From Tildeniella nuda ZEHNDER 1965/U140 (GTDB taxonomy: Bacteria > Cyanobacteriota > Cyanobacteriia > Leptolyngbyales > Leptolyngbyaceae): DNA of 64,000 nt. Of this stretch, positions 54,383 to 63,368 are shown piece by piece (within the stretch, counting starts at the first letter, position 1; each line of letters opens with the position of its first letter). The position numbers and the translations under genes are program-made. The notes beneath the pieces were generated by a model. The model did not search any database. It saw only the letters and a list, made by a program, of their open reading frames with translations, and was not told where the DNA came from. Location: assembly GCA_019358895.1 (NCBI GenBank), contig JAHHIG010000013.1, forward strand, positions 1-64,000, given 5' to 3'.

Positions 54383-54790
54383 ATGAGTGAAAGCAGCGAT
54401 CGCACACTTCCTCACTCGCACCCAGTGGACTCTGACACGATGCGACTACGACCCTGGGGCACTGTCACGCTTTTAGAAGAAAGCAACCATTACCGCATCA
54501 ACCGCATTGAACTGGCACCCAGCCAGCACATTAGCACTCAGATGCACTACCACCGCAGCGAACATTGGATCGTCGTTTCGGGCACGGCAAAGGTCATTTG
54601 CGATGGGCAGGAGACGATCTTGATGCAGAAGCAATCGACCTACGTGCCGATGTGTACACCGCATCGTGTCGAAAATCCCGGCGTGATTCCACTGGTGATG
54701 ATTGAGGTGCAAAACGGCGAATATTTGGGCGAGGATGACATTACTCGTTTTGGGGATGATCCGGAGCGGGAAGAGACACACGGAGAGTAG
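54383..54790 (+). CDS. Cupin protein, mannose-6-phosphate isomerase type II domain
   Basis: A 135-aa single cupin resembling the C-terminal domain of bifunctional ManC-type enzymes: RPWGTVTLLEES, QMHYHRSEHWIVVSGTAKV (metal-binding His-x-His and Glu), YVPMCTPHRVENPG (final His). It has the residues needed for a phosphomannose isomerase but no nucleotidyltransferase domain. It may isomerise mannose-6-phosphate for exopolysaccharide synthesis (inference). ATG at 54383. Upstream of chlI by about 110 bp. Confidence 0.86.
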   Translation: MSESSDRTLPHSHPVDSDTMRLRPWGTVTLLEESNHYRINRIELAPSQHISTQMHYHRSEHWIVVSGTAKVICDGQETILMQKQSTYVPMCTPHRVENPGVIPLVMIEVQNGEYLGEDDITRFGDDPEREETHGE

Positions 54791-54897
54791 AACGCCAAAT
54801 TTGTCACTCAGAATGTCCCTCTCCATCCCGTCCTGTCCCCTCTGTGGCACAATGAGAAACAGCAATCAAGAAGCCTTTATAAACATCAGGTAAGTCC

Positions 54898-56007
54898 GTG
54901 AGTCCTATTGCGAATCCCGTCGTTACTGTTGAAAATGGTCGTCCAGCACGACCGTCGTCTCTTCGTCGTCGTCCTGTGTTTCCCTTCACGGCGATCGTGG
55001 GGCAGGAAGAGATGAAACTGGCGCTGTTGCTCAATGTGATCGACCCAAAAATTGGTGGGGTGATGATTATGGGCGATCGCGGCACCGGAAAATCAACAAC
55101 GATTCGCGCTCTGGCGGATCTGTTACCTGAGATTGAGGTTGTTGCTGATGACCCCTTCAACAGTCATCCTCATGATCTAGAGATGATGGGTGATGCTGTG
55201 CGGCAGCAAGTGGAACAAGGCTTAGAGGTGTCGATCGCCAAGCAAAAAGTCATGATGGTCGATCTGCCATTGGGTGCCACTGAAGACCGTGTTTGCGGCA
55301 CGATCGATATTGAAAAAGCTCTGTCTGAAGGGGTAAAAGCCTTTGAACCGGGGCTATTGGCAAAGGCAAATCGGGGCATTCTTTACGTTGATGAAGTGAA
55401 CCTGCTGGATGATCATTTGGTAGACGTGCTGCTCGATTCGGCTGCTTCTGGCTGGAACACAGTGGAGCGAGAAGGCATTTCAGTACGGCATCCAGCGCGG
55501 TTTGTGCTGGTCGGCTCTGGTAACCCAGAAGAAGGCGAACTCCGCCCCCAACTGCTCGATCGGTTTGGCATGCACGCTGAAATTCGCACCGTAAAAGAGC
55601 CAGCGCTACGGGTGCAAATCGTCGAGCAACGGACGGAATTTGACCAAGATCCACAGGTTTACCTGGATGCCTGCCAGTCTGAACAAGATGAGTTGCAGCA
55701 TCGGCTCGTCCTGGCTCAAGAACGCCTCAAGACCGTGGCGATCGACCATGACTTACGCGTCAAAATTTCGCAGGTCTGTTCAGAACTGGATGTGGATGGT
55801 CTGCGAGGTGATATTGTCACCAACCGTGCCGCCAAAGCGTTGACTGCCTTTGAAGGTCGTGATGAAGTTACAGTGCAAGACATTCGACGCGTGGTCACTC
55901 TCTGTCTACGCCATCGGTTACGCAAAGATCCACTGGAATCGATCGACTCAGGCTATAAGGTCGAGAAAGTTTTCAATCAGGTGTTTGGGCTGACAACTGG
56001 CGAGTAG
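54898..56007 (+). CDS. chlI: Magnesium chelatase ATPase subunit ChlI
   Basis: AAA+ motor of the Mg-chelatase that inserts magnesium into protoporphyrin IX, the first step specific to chlorophyll. Walker [10 protein letters not shown] near residue 65, Walker [12 protein letters not shown] near 160, sensor 1 in [21 protein letters not shown], and sensor 2 in [14 protein letters not shown]. Length 369 aa, typical of chlorophyll-type enzymes. It starts with GTG at 54898. chlD and chlH are not in the window. Confidence 0.96.
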   Translation: MSPIANPVVTVENGRPARPSSLRRRPVFPFTAIVGQEEMKLALLLNVIDPKIGGVMIMGDRGTGKSTTIRALADLLPEIEVVADDPFNSHPHDLEMMGDAVRQQVEQGLEVSIAKQKVMMVDLPLGATEDRVCGTIDIEKALSEGVKAFEPGLLAKANRGILYVDEVNLLDDHLVDVLLDSAASGWNTVEREGISVRHPARFVLVGSGNPEEGELRPQLLDRFGMHAEIRTVKEPALRVQIVEQRTEFDQDPQVYLDACQSEQDELQHRLVLAQERLKTVAIDHDLRVKISQVCSELDVDGLRGDIVTNRAAKALTAFEGRDEVTVQDIRRVVTLCLRHRLRKDPLESIDSGYKVEKVFNQVFGLTTGE

Positions 56008-56065
56008 CTTCGAGTGTTGAGCTTTGCGTTAAGAATAAACCTCAACGCTTAAAACTCAAACGTTT

Positions 56066-56557
56066 ATGCAAAAGCGCATTCTCGGCTTAGATCCAGGGCT
56101 GGCAACGTTAGGCTTTGGAGCGATCGTCTGTTCAGGTGAAGCAGCAGGTAGCACCGAAGCGCAGGTAGCTGTCCTGGATTATGGCGTGGTACAGACTCCC
56201 GCTGGAAAAGAAATCGGGCAGCGTCTCATCATCATCCACGACGATTTGCATACACTGATGAAACAGTGGCAGCCAGACTTAGTGGCGATCGAGAAGCTCT
56301 TCTTTTACCGCATGGGTAACACGATCGCGGTTGCCCAGGCACGAGGGGTTGTTATGCTGGTGCTGGCGCAATACAGCGTTCCCTACGTAGAATTTACTCC
56401 CGCACAAATTAAACAAGCGCTAACAGGCTACGGGAACGCCGATAAACATCAAGTCCAAACGGCAGTCACACGTGAGCTAAAGCTTGACCAGATTCCCAAA
56501 CCCGATGACGCTGCGGATGGCTTAGCTGTAGCGTTAACCGCCTGGTTTCAGAATTAG
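56066..56557 (+). CDS. ruvC: Crossover junction endodeoxyribonuclease RuvC
   Basis: Resolves Holliday junctions in homologous recombination. 163 aa with the RNase-H-like catalytic acids: Asp in [14 protein letters not shown], Glu in [14 protein letters not shown], and the paired Asp in [13 protein letters not shown]. Family motifs [13 protein letters not shown] and [13 protein letters not shown] are present. It follows chlI after about 60 bp in the same orientation and may share its transcript, an arrangement common in cyanobacteria. Confidence 0.95.
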   Translation: MQKRILGLDPGLATLGFGAIVCSGEAAGSTEAQVAVLDYGVVQTPAGKEIGQRLIIIHDDLHTLMKQWQPDLVAIEKLFFYRMGNTIAVAQARGVVMLVLAQYSVPYVEFTPAQIKQALTGYGNADKHQVQTAVTRELKLDQIPKPDDAADGLAVALTAWFQN

Positions 56558-56569
56558 AGCTGCTGCATT

Positions 56570-57034
56570 CTACAGAAACTTTTCCATCACGTAATTGATA
56601 AAGGTTTCGTCCCGACGCATCACTGTCTGCTCTTCGACAACCGCAAACCCCATGCGCTGAAAAAATGGTCTAGCAGTAATACTTGCTTCAACGAACAAAC
56701 GTCTCACTGATAGCTCAACAGCTTTCGCTTCGATCGCCCCATAGAGCTGACTGCCCACTCCACAACGCTGATAGGTTTTGTGGCAATAAAAACAGTCGAT
56801 GTGTCCATTCGGCTCTAGCTCGCCAAACCCTGCAATCACACCTTCGTCATCAGCAACATACGTAAAGCGGTGGGAACACACCTCTACCCAATTTCTAAAG
56901 TGGATATTGTCAGGTGCCCATGCACTGACTTGGCTGCTTGAGTAATCGCGAATGTTAACCGCATGAACGGTCTCATGGAACAACTGCGCGATTTGTTCCG
57001 CATCCTCTGGCTTAAACAAGCGCACTTTGATCAC
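56570..57034 (-). CDS. GNAT family N-acetyltransferase
   Basis: A 154-aa protein of the GNAT fold: LFKPEDAEQIAQLFHETV, then the acetyl-CoA loop YQRCGVGSQLYGAIEAKA (RxxGxGxxL variant), and VEASITARPFFQRMGF before the last strand. The substrate is unknown. Start is GTG at 57034, 9 bp after the stop of the upstream TgpA-like gene, so the two form an operon. Convergent with ruvC. Confidence 0.88.
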   Translation of the reverse strand: MIKVRLFKPEDAEQIAQLFHETVHAVNIRDYSSSQVSAWAPDNIHFRNWVEVCSHRFTYVADDEGVIAGFGELEPNGHIDCFYCHKTYQRCGVGSQLYGAIEAKAVELSVRRLFVEASITARPFFQRMGFAVVEEQTVMRRDETFINYVMEKFL

Positions 57035-57043
57035 GATCGCTCC

Positions 57044-59344
57044 TCAATGAATACGATGCGACTTTGAAGTTGAGCGTTGCTTCAAGTCACGTAGCCGCTG
57101 CTTTAACACCGCCAGGTTGGGCGCATTGCCCCCATAGCGCCAGCGGACATAAGCTTGAGAAATGTCATTGATCGCCCCTGCACGCACCGCAGACTGAGAT
57201 TCGTAAGACTGCCGTGCATACTCTAAAGGGGTTTGGGCAGGTGGTTTGCGGAACCCCTGCATTGCCAGCCAAGTCAGCATTTGCTGGTAAAGACGCTCCA
57301 TTGGCGGCAGCGTTCCTAACCAACGACGATAGCGCCATCCACGCCAACTACGCCAGAGCAGCCAGCCAACAAAGCCGCAGGCAAGCCCCAGCAGCAGCCC
57401 GACGAAAAGACCGACCCAACCGCTTGAAAATAGGCTCATGAGCGATGCGACTGCAAAGGCGATCCAGCCAACCAAGCGTCCGAAACCTTGATTAAGCCAA
57501 CTGGTTACGGGGGAAGGCAACCAACCTGCGACCCATTGCCAAAAGGTTCGCAGCACGCTAAACGTTTGATTCTCTTCAATGGACGGTGGAATCAGTTCAT
57601 GCCCCGGAATGGGATCAAAAGCAAACCAGCCATACTTAGGAAAGAAGACCTCTGTAATGGCATAGGCATCGGTGTTACGAACAACATACAAGCCAGTGAA
57701 GGGATTGAACTCTCCAGGACCAAAGCCTGCTATGAGCCGTGCGGGAATGTTGATCGATCGCAGCATCACAGTAAGCGCTGTCGAGAAATAATCTGGGTAT
57801 CCACCTTGATACTTAAACAAGAATGCTTCTACCAGATCTTCATCGGGTTCTAGAAACGGTAAATCAGGCTGAATGGTATAGCGTTGCTTCACAACTTGAG
57901 CCAAAAACAGCGCTTTTTCATAAGCAGATGTGATGGGTTTTGGCGAGGTTGCAAGCAATGCTTGTGTCCGTTGTCGTACTCGCTTCAAAATTTTAGGCGG
58001 CACGTTGAGATAGTCATCCACAATATTGGGCGGATAGTTCTGTGGCGCTGCTCGAAGCCGGGTACGATCGCGATAAGGAACCTCAGAAACAACCGTATAC
58101 GTTAACCCTTCGCGGAGTTCCAACGGCGATCGTAGGTTGCCATTGGGGTCGATCGCTACCTGTCGTGTGGGAAAGTAAAGTTCCTTTGCCTGAGTCAGCG
58201 CAGGCAACAAATTCGGCAATTCTGATACTGCCGTATACGTTTGAATCACTTCCTTTGTTTTGCTGAGCGAGAGAGGTCGAGGCAAAAAGAATTGATATGA
58301 CCAATCCGGTCGCGTTACCGTGATCGTTTTATCGTTGCGAGAAATCTCCCAACCTTGCCCCAAATAGCGATCGAACGCCAGCACCCGCCAAAACCCTTCC
58401 GCTTGCGAACGGATTCGTAAAACGACTCGTGGCTTCAGCGCACCGCGTAAATTCTGGTTGATGCGGCTATTAAAACCGTAGTAAAAGTTCTCGTCCAGTT
58501 TACCCGGACCATTCCCCTCACCCTGTTTTGAGACACCGCTGCCTCCCTTCTCGGCACCAGATTTGACGTAGCCAGGGTTGATGATGCGGCTACTATCCTC
58601 AAAATCTTTTTGAATTTGGGGGCTAACGGGAAACGATCGCAGTTGGTAGCCTGGAAAGCGAGGTAAACAGGCAAAGATCAGCAGCCCTGACACCAAAATG
58701 ACGAGCAAAAAACCGAGCAACTGTTTGGGAGCTAAGCCTGCTCGTTGCGACGGTGCTTGATGGAGCTGAGTACTCAGACCCAACCGAGAGCGGTAATCCA
58801 GTACCAAAACTGGCAGCGCGATCGACAGAAACAGCAGTAACAGCAGCCCAAACGTCATCGTCTGACTCAAGGTACAGGCAACGCTAATCAGGATCAACCC
58901 GATCACCATTGAGTAGCCCAAATCTTTACGACGTGGCAAATCAAAGCTGTGTAGTACCTGAAGCTGCACCAACAGTTCTGCTAAAACGAGGCGGGTGTCG
59001 TTCAGCTCTCCTCGCAAGCCCACAAAAAATGCTGCTAGTGCCAGCAGCATACCGATCGCAATACAAAACTTTGCAGCAATGTTGCGCTTATGACGCTGCT
59101 GCCAACTCCAGAACGCGCCCATCAGGCTTAGCGGAACTGCCCAGACACTCATGCCAGTCGATGCGGCTACATCAGTGGCAGCAATGCCAACCAGCACCAT
59201 TGCCTGCACCAGCACCCTCAGCAGTAGCGACTCTTCGATTTCAGGTGGCGATTGTGTCTCTAAACGACGCTTGAAGCGATCGGCGATCGCTTGCACCCGT
59301 GCTCGCGCACTCCCCGAGACACCAATCCCAAAATTACCCAACAT
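57044..59344 (-). CDS. TgpA-like membrane protein with degenerate transglutaminase core
   Basis: 766 aa. The N-terminal half (about 35-240) has six or seven transmembrane helices of the DUF3488/TgpA type. An extracytoplasmic transglutaminase-like domain (about 450-600) follows, then another helix pair and a cytoplasmic DUF4129-like end. In active proteins the catalytic Cys is in GYCEHF and the His in HAWVEV. Here the aligned positions read GYPDYF (Pro517) and AYAITEV (Tyr561), while the Asp is kept (FDP, Asp577). So it has lost two of three catalytic residues. It may have become a binding or structural protein. Operon with the downstream GNAT gene. Confidence 0.85.
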   Translation of the reverse strand: MLGNFGIGVSGSARARVQAIADRFKRRLETQSPPEIEESLLLRVLVQAMVLVGIAATDVAASTGMSVWAVPLSLMGAFWSWQQRHKRNIAAKFCIAIGMLLALAAFFVGLRGELNDTRLVLAELLVQLQVLHSFDLPRRKDLGYSMVIGLILISVACTLSQTMTFGLLLLLFLSIALPVLVLDYRSRLGLSTQLHQAPSQRAGLAPKQLLGFLLVILVSGLLIFACLPRFPGYQLRSFPVSPQIQKDFEDSSRIINPGYVKSGAEKGGSGVSKQGEGNGPGKLDENFYYGFNSRINQNLRGALKPRVVLRIRSQAEGFWRVLAFDRYLGQGWEISRNDKTITVTRPDWSYQFFLPRPLSLSKTKEVIQTYTAVSELPNLLPALTQAKELYFPTRQVAIDPNGNLRSPLELREGLTYTVVSEVPYRDRTRLRAAPQNYPPNIVDDYLNVPPKILKRVRQRTQALLATSPKPITSAYEKALFLAQVVKQRYTIQPDLPFLEPDEDLVEAFLFKYQGGYPDYFSTALTVMLRSINIPARLIAGFGPGEFNPFTGLYVVRNTDAYAITEVFFPKYGWFAFDPIPGHELIPPSIEENQTFSVLRTFWQWVAGWLPSPVTSWLNQGFGRLVGWIAFAVASLMSLFSSGWVGLFVGLLLGLACGFVGWLLWRSWRGWRYRRWLGTLPPMERLYQQMLTWLAMQGFRKPPAQTPLEYARQSYESQSAVRAGAINDISQAYVRWRYGGNAPNLAVLKQRLRDLKQRSTSKSHRIH

Positions 59345-59686
59345 CGGCAGACACTAGATTGGCTATGAGGTTTACTGGCTGCATGTCCGACGAAAACCTG
59401 TTGAGCCTGATAGCCGAAAGCAAATCTTGCTAAGAGCAGCAATTTTCGATGGGCAGATGCACCTTGAAAGATACGGCTCTCATCGTACTTGAATGCTTAA
59501 ACGCTTGCGTCGGTCTAGGCTCGATCCAAATGCAGCCAGATCCATCATACCCATCGCCTGACTGGTCTAACAGCCCAGTTTGGGTTGGTACTTTGATATC
59601 AGGGTTCGATCAGGATTTTTTCGAGGGATCGAGAATCCTCAAAAAGCTACCCTGGACTATCTCAAAACCGTCATTGAACATTGAAG
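59345..59686. other. Spacer between patU and the TgpA-like gene
   Basis: About 340 bp. It contains a weak inverted repeat AGGATT...AATCCT around 59605-59640 that could end the patU transcript. No gene recognised. Confidence 0.4.
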
Positions 59687-60757
59687 TTAGTCAGTGATAC
59701 GAATGGCAAAAGACAGCGGTGTCTGCTCGTCCAAGCAAACTTCCAGGGTGTAAGGCTGCTGTGGCTGGAAGTCAAACAACTCTACACTCAGGCTACCAGC
59801 CGTAGAACGTTGAGCACTTGCCTGTACATCTGCCCCCCGCAGTGTAATGCTGCCACCAGATGGCACTGTTGCCTGAAGACGCAGTTTTGCACCCGTTGCG
59901 TCTAAGGCGTAATCTGCCTGCAAGCTTAAGGCTCCAAGATCAGTTAGCCACTGGCGCTCAAGTTTGGGTTGGGTCAAAGAAATTGGCAGCGTTAAAGCCG
60001 TCATAATTTCACGTGCAGCCAGCAGCGACAGCACCATCTGCTGTGCTGGCACCGCAGATTCATAACTCGATGGGTAATTGGTACCCGGTGGCGGCGATGC
60101 TACCGCACCAGAGCGAGCGGGCGATGTCATTACCATGCCCGCCAAATGGTTGAGCGATTGTGATTGACCGGGAAATAACGCTTCGACCGCGTTCACCAGC
60201 TTTGCGCCTTCCAGTAAAGACGATTGCACCGCTTCTTGGCAACGTTCCAGCAGTTGCCCCAAAAGCCCCTCAGGTAGTTGGATAGGCAGATTCAGCGCTT
60301 TAAGCTGCTGCAACCAGACTTGAGCCGGGACTCTTTGGTTGGTTGTGCTCACGGGAGCAGTCGTAGCCGAGCCAATGACTCCATAGGCAGTTTCAGCCTC
60401 GTAGTCATGAACTTCTGTTTCCCAGGGGAACAGAGGTGGATTACGTTGCATTTCGCTTTGTAATCGATGTTTCAACAGGGTATGAAAACGGTCTTGCACA
60501 GCGGGTATCTCTCCAAGTTTTAAGAGGTTTTTCCGTTCGGAGGAGTAAACGTCGGATCTAAGATGACCGAAATTTCCAGCGGATTCAGCCTGAGAAATGA
60601 ATAAATCCGGCGCGTTAATTGTTTGAGCGCCGTATTGTTCATTGTTCCACTCTATAACTGGAGCAACCACCCCAGAGTCATCTGAAGTGGTAAAAGCAAC
60701 CAGGTCTTGCAGTAGTTCGAGGAGATTTCTCTGGAGAGCTTCCGAGTCATCATTCAT
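59687..60757 (-). CDS. patU: PatU-like protein
   Basis: A 356-aa protein directly downstream of hetZ (11 bp gap), the place of patU in filamentous cyanobacteria. In Anabaena PCC 7120 it is split into patU5 and patU3. The N-terminal part is variable; the middle (VWLQQLKALNLPIQLPEGL) and the C-terminal beta-rich domain (ending PYTLEVCLDEQTPLSFAIRI) are the conserved parts. PatU3 affects heterocyst pattern and interacts with HetZ in Anabaena; its role elsewhere is unknown. Identification rests mainly on context and overall pattern. Confidence 0.75.
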   Translation of the reverse strand: MNDDSEALQRNLLELLQDLVAFTTSDDSGVVAPVIEWNNEQYGAQTINAPDLFISQAESAGNFGHLRSDVYSSERKNLLKLGEIPAVQDRFHTLLKHRLQSEMQRNPPLFPWETEVHDYEAETAYGVIGSATTAPVSTTNQRVPAQVWLQQLKALNLPIQLPEGLLGQLLERCQEAVQSSLLEGAKLVNAVEALFPGQSQSLNHLAGMVMTSPARSGAVASPPPGTNYPSSYESAVPAQQMVLSLLAAREIMTALTLPISLTQPKLERQWLTDLGALSLQADYALDATGAKLRLQATVPSGGSITLRGADVQASAQRSTAGSLSVELFDFQPQQPYTLEVCLDEQTPLSFAIRITD

Positions 60758-60768
60758 GGTATGAATTC

Positions 60769-61932
60769 CTATTCATCGGCAGAGGCATCTTGTCCGGACA
60801 CTAAATAATTACGAATTTCCCACGCTTGCTCAAGTAGCTTAAACCACTGCTTACGCACTTGGGTAATGGTGCAACTAAGGGATTGGGCGATCGCAGCATC
60901 TGTCAGCCGTTTTCGCTTCAGTTGAAGTAATGCAAGCTGCTGCGGATCCAGCTGTTCCTGAAAGGATTGCCACTGCTGTAGGGTTAAGCCAAGATTGCGC
61001 TCCAGATCGGCTTCAAGCCACTGATGCACTAACTCCCAACGATGCGATAGCGCAAAGCGAATCAAATGGTACTTAAACCGCTGCTGCAAGTAATCCCGTT
61101 GGCGTGGCGTTAGCCCCAAGATTACCTCAATTTCGTTTGCAGGCAAATCTTGTAGCCGCAGAGTAAAGTAATCAGCACAGTCAGTCTGCTTGCGCTCTTC
61201 TAGATACGCCATCAGTTCAGCGACAACAGCCTGCCGCAGACTATCCTCTGGTTGCTCTGGCTCTTGGGCAACCATTTGCTCTCGCACCTGTTGCATTGAT
61301 GCCGCATTCCAGGGGCTGTCGCCGTCGCTAGCCCCACCGTCAGCAGCACGCTCAATATCAACAGGTGTTTCGATCGGCTGCTGCTGCGAGAAGGTCTGAG
61401 CACGAAGAATAATCAATTGCTGGTTACGCCGTCCTGGTAGGGGAATGCGACGCTTGCCATAGCGCTCACTAAACGCCATGTATTCTGCGAGTTGCAAGAG
61501 GGTGCGTGGCTGGTAGGTGGTTGGTAGCTGGGTCTCGCGCCGGAACGCATTCAACGCTTCCATGTAGAAACCCTGAAGGAAGTCTTCGATCAGCGTAAGG
61601 CGGGCTTGATAGCTCGATTGAGTCTGCGGTGGGGTAATGTAGCGATACACGATCGCGCTCAACGTACTATGCAAATCCACCCGTCCACGCTTAGACCCCA
61701 ACTTGTAATAGTGCAGACATTGTTGGAGACGATGCCTCGCCAACGCCGTTGCCCAAGTATCCACTTCACCAGATGCTTGAATGCGCTTACTCTCGACGCA
61801 AATGCGCGCGACTTCTTGCGATAGACGAGTTGCCACATCCAAGCAGTTTTGCTCAGAAGCGTTGGTTGACAGCTTTAACTCGTCCAGCAGCAGTTGAAAA
61901 ATTGCCTCCACGCCTTGGCAGATATCCCCCAC
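60769..61932 (-). CDS. hetZ: HetZ, heterocyst differentiation regulator family
   Basis: A 387-aa protein with the strongly conserved HetZ core: ATALARHRLQQCLHYYKLGSKRGRVDLHSTL split over residues about 60-95, then FLQGFYMEALNAFRRE, EYMAFSERYGKRRIPLPGRR and LGLTPRQRDYLQQRFKYHLIRF. A putative helix-turn-helix lies near the C-terminus (DAAIAQSLSCTITQVRKQWF). In Anabaena HetZ is a DNA-binding regulator that acts with HetR early in heterocyst formation. Homologues also occur in filamentous strains without heterocysts. Start is GTG at 61932; an upstream stop excludes a much longer N-terminus. Operon with patU. Confidence 0.9.
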   Translation of the reverse strand: MGDICQGVEAIFQLLLDELKLSTNASEQNCLDVATRLSQEVARICVESKRIQASGEVDTWATALARHRLQQCLHYYKLGSKRGRVDLHSTLSAIVYRYITPPQTQSSYQARLTLIEDFLQGFYMEALNAFRRETQLPTTYQPRTLLQLAEYMAFSERYGKRRIPLPGRRNQQLIILRAQTFSQQQPIETPVDIERAADGGASDGDSPWNAASMQQVREQMVAQEPEQPEDSLRQAVVAELMAYLEERKQTDCADYFTLRLQDLPANEIEVILGLTPRQRDYLQQRFKYHLIRFALSHRWELVHQWLEADLERNLGLTLQQWQSFQEQLDPQQLALLQLKRKRLTDAAIAQSLSCTITQVRKQWFKLLEQAWEIRNYLVSGQDASADE

Positions 61933-62063
61933 GGTATTTAACGCCTAACGATAACAAAAACTAAAGCCAGTTGAACTAATTTTGACCACAATACGATGGC
62001 ATCGTCTAGGTCAAACCACTGAAGCTTCACAACACGCCCATAAAACAGGAGCCGCTTTCAAAA

Positions 62064-62543
62064 ATGGATATCGATCAACAAATTCAGGAACTTATCAATG
62101 ATGCGCCTCAAGACGGTAGTACACCTACCTTGGTTGCTACGATCGCTCCTGTGCTGAAATTTTTAGCGTCACAGTTGCGTCATGCACAGTACTATATTGT
62201 GCAGACTCTTAACCAAAATTGGGCAATCACCGCATTAGAAAATCGAGCACAACCCGGACTCGAAAAAAACGTCATCTACGCCTTCTCTAACTTGAAGGAT
62301 GTGTCAACTGGTCCCTACCCCATGCACGATCCGCAGATGATCGCGCTGCCTATACCTGTGACGCACATCCTCTTCCAAATGCTCGCGACGGAAATGATTC
62401 ACAGCATCATTTTCTTTGATACCCCTGGTAACACAACCGCTGGCACTGAAATTCAACGTGAACAGCTCAGTGGGCTTATCGAGTCTCATCTCTTGCAAAC
62501 GCAGCAAGCGCCAGAAACCACACTGCCTCCTAACATTGCCTAA
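62064..62543 (+). CDS. Conserved cyanobacterial protein of unknown function
   Basis: A 159-aa protein divergent from hetZ, with 131 bp between starts. It has an alternating hydrophobic pattern: LVATIAPVLKFLASQLRHAQYYIVQTLNQNW, written here only as its outline around residues 23-53, then IYAFSNLKD, ALPIPVTHILFQMLATEM and IIFFDTPGNT. No signal peptide, membrane segment or known catalytic motif. The proximity suggests a shared regulatory region with hetZ. Confidence 0.7.
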   Translation: MDIDQQIQELINDAPQDGSTPTLVATIAPVLKFLASQLRHAQYYIVQTLNQNWAITALENRAQPGLEKNVIYAFSNLKDVSTGPYPMHDPQMIALPIPVTHILFQMLATEMIHSIIFFDTPGNTTAGTEIQREQLSGLIESHLLQTQQAPETTLPPNIA

Positions 62544-62924
62544 CCGTCTTCCTTCAGTAAATGGCTTGGCGCACTGGCTTGGAAGCCTGGTTCTCTTGGA
62601 AGCCTAGTTCACTGACTCCCGCATCATTCTAGTCGCACGTTTTCAAGCAGGAACTTTAAGCTTTATGCCACCGGAGCGATGCCACACCATACTGTTGTAC
62701 CAATTCTTAAAATCGCCCTACAGATTCGTTTTTGCTGCTGACCGCTGACCGCTGACCGCCAGCCGAAGCTTGCTTATATAGCCACAATTTAGTGAAATGG
62801 TATTAGGTCGCCCCAAGACGTGAACAAATGTAACGATATTGCCGTCATGGCGGCATGGTGTCTTGACAGCAATCGATTCAGTCGATATTCTGACTTCATA
62901 CCCGGGTACACAATCGAGAGTTCT
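62544..62924. other. Spacer with heptamer repeat
   Basis: About 380 bp. Contains three tandem TGACCGC heptamers at 62733-62765. No further gene seen; the ORF extension from 62820 is not supported. Confidence 0.5.
62733..62765. repeat. Tandem TGACCGC heptamers
   Basis: TGCTGACCGCTGACCGCTGACCGCC: three perfect tandem copies, same motif as the purH insert. Confidence 0.92.
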
Positions 62925-63278
62925 ATGCAAGACAAGCAGAAGGTCACACTATACCTCCCTCCAGAGCTGCACCGTCAATTGAAGGTTCGCGCAGCGCTGG
63001 ATTCTGAGACGATGACGGATATTGCCCAACGGGCTATTACGTTCTATCTTTCTCACGCGGAGTTGGTTGACGAATATGAGGATGCTAAGCACGGGCGACT
63101 GCACAGAGTCTATGCATGTCCTGATTGTTCTTCTCCTTCTGTCATAAGCGGTGATGCTTTAATTTCACTGCGCTCCCAGTCCAACATTTCGGTTGACGAT
63201 CGAGTTCCAGCTGGCAGAGGGCAAAATGTCAGTTCTTCAGCTGACTCTCAGGGTGAGGGCGAACTGGTTCCCTGTTGA
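62925..63278 (+). CDS. Ribbon-helix-helix-like small protein with CxxC tail
   Basis: A 117-aa protein. The first 50 residues look like a ribbon-helix-helix DNA-binding fold (KVTLYLPPELHRQLKVRAA, then SETMTDIAQRAITFYL). The rest is disordered, with a single CPDC motif. The start is ATG at 62925 (MQDKQKVTLYL), because the upstream extension to 62820 lacks family-like sequence. It could be a regulator of the following Ycf46-like gene, 90 bp downstream in the same direction (inference). Confidence 0.7.
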   Translation: MQDKQKVTLYLPPELHRQLKVRAALDSETMTDIAQRAITFYLSHAELVDEYEDAKHGRLHRVYACPDCSSPSVISGDALISLRSQSNISVDDRVPAGRGQNVSSSADSQGEGELVPC

Positions 63279-63368
63279 TACTGCTTTCCTTAGCTGCTGT
63301 TTGTTGGCTTCGGCGATTTAAGAAGTCTAGGTTTCAAGCGTTTGCGCCGTCTCTCGTGGGTTGATGCT

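Noticed and set aside
59605-59640. Possible terminator of patU
   Set aside because: Only a 6-bp stem with a long loop; too weak to list as a terminator.
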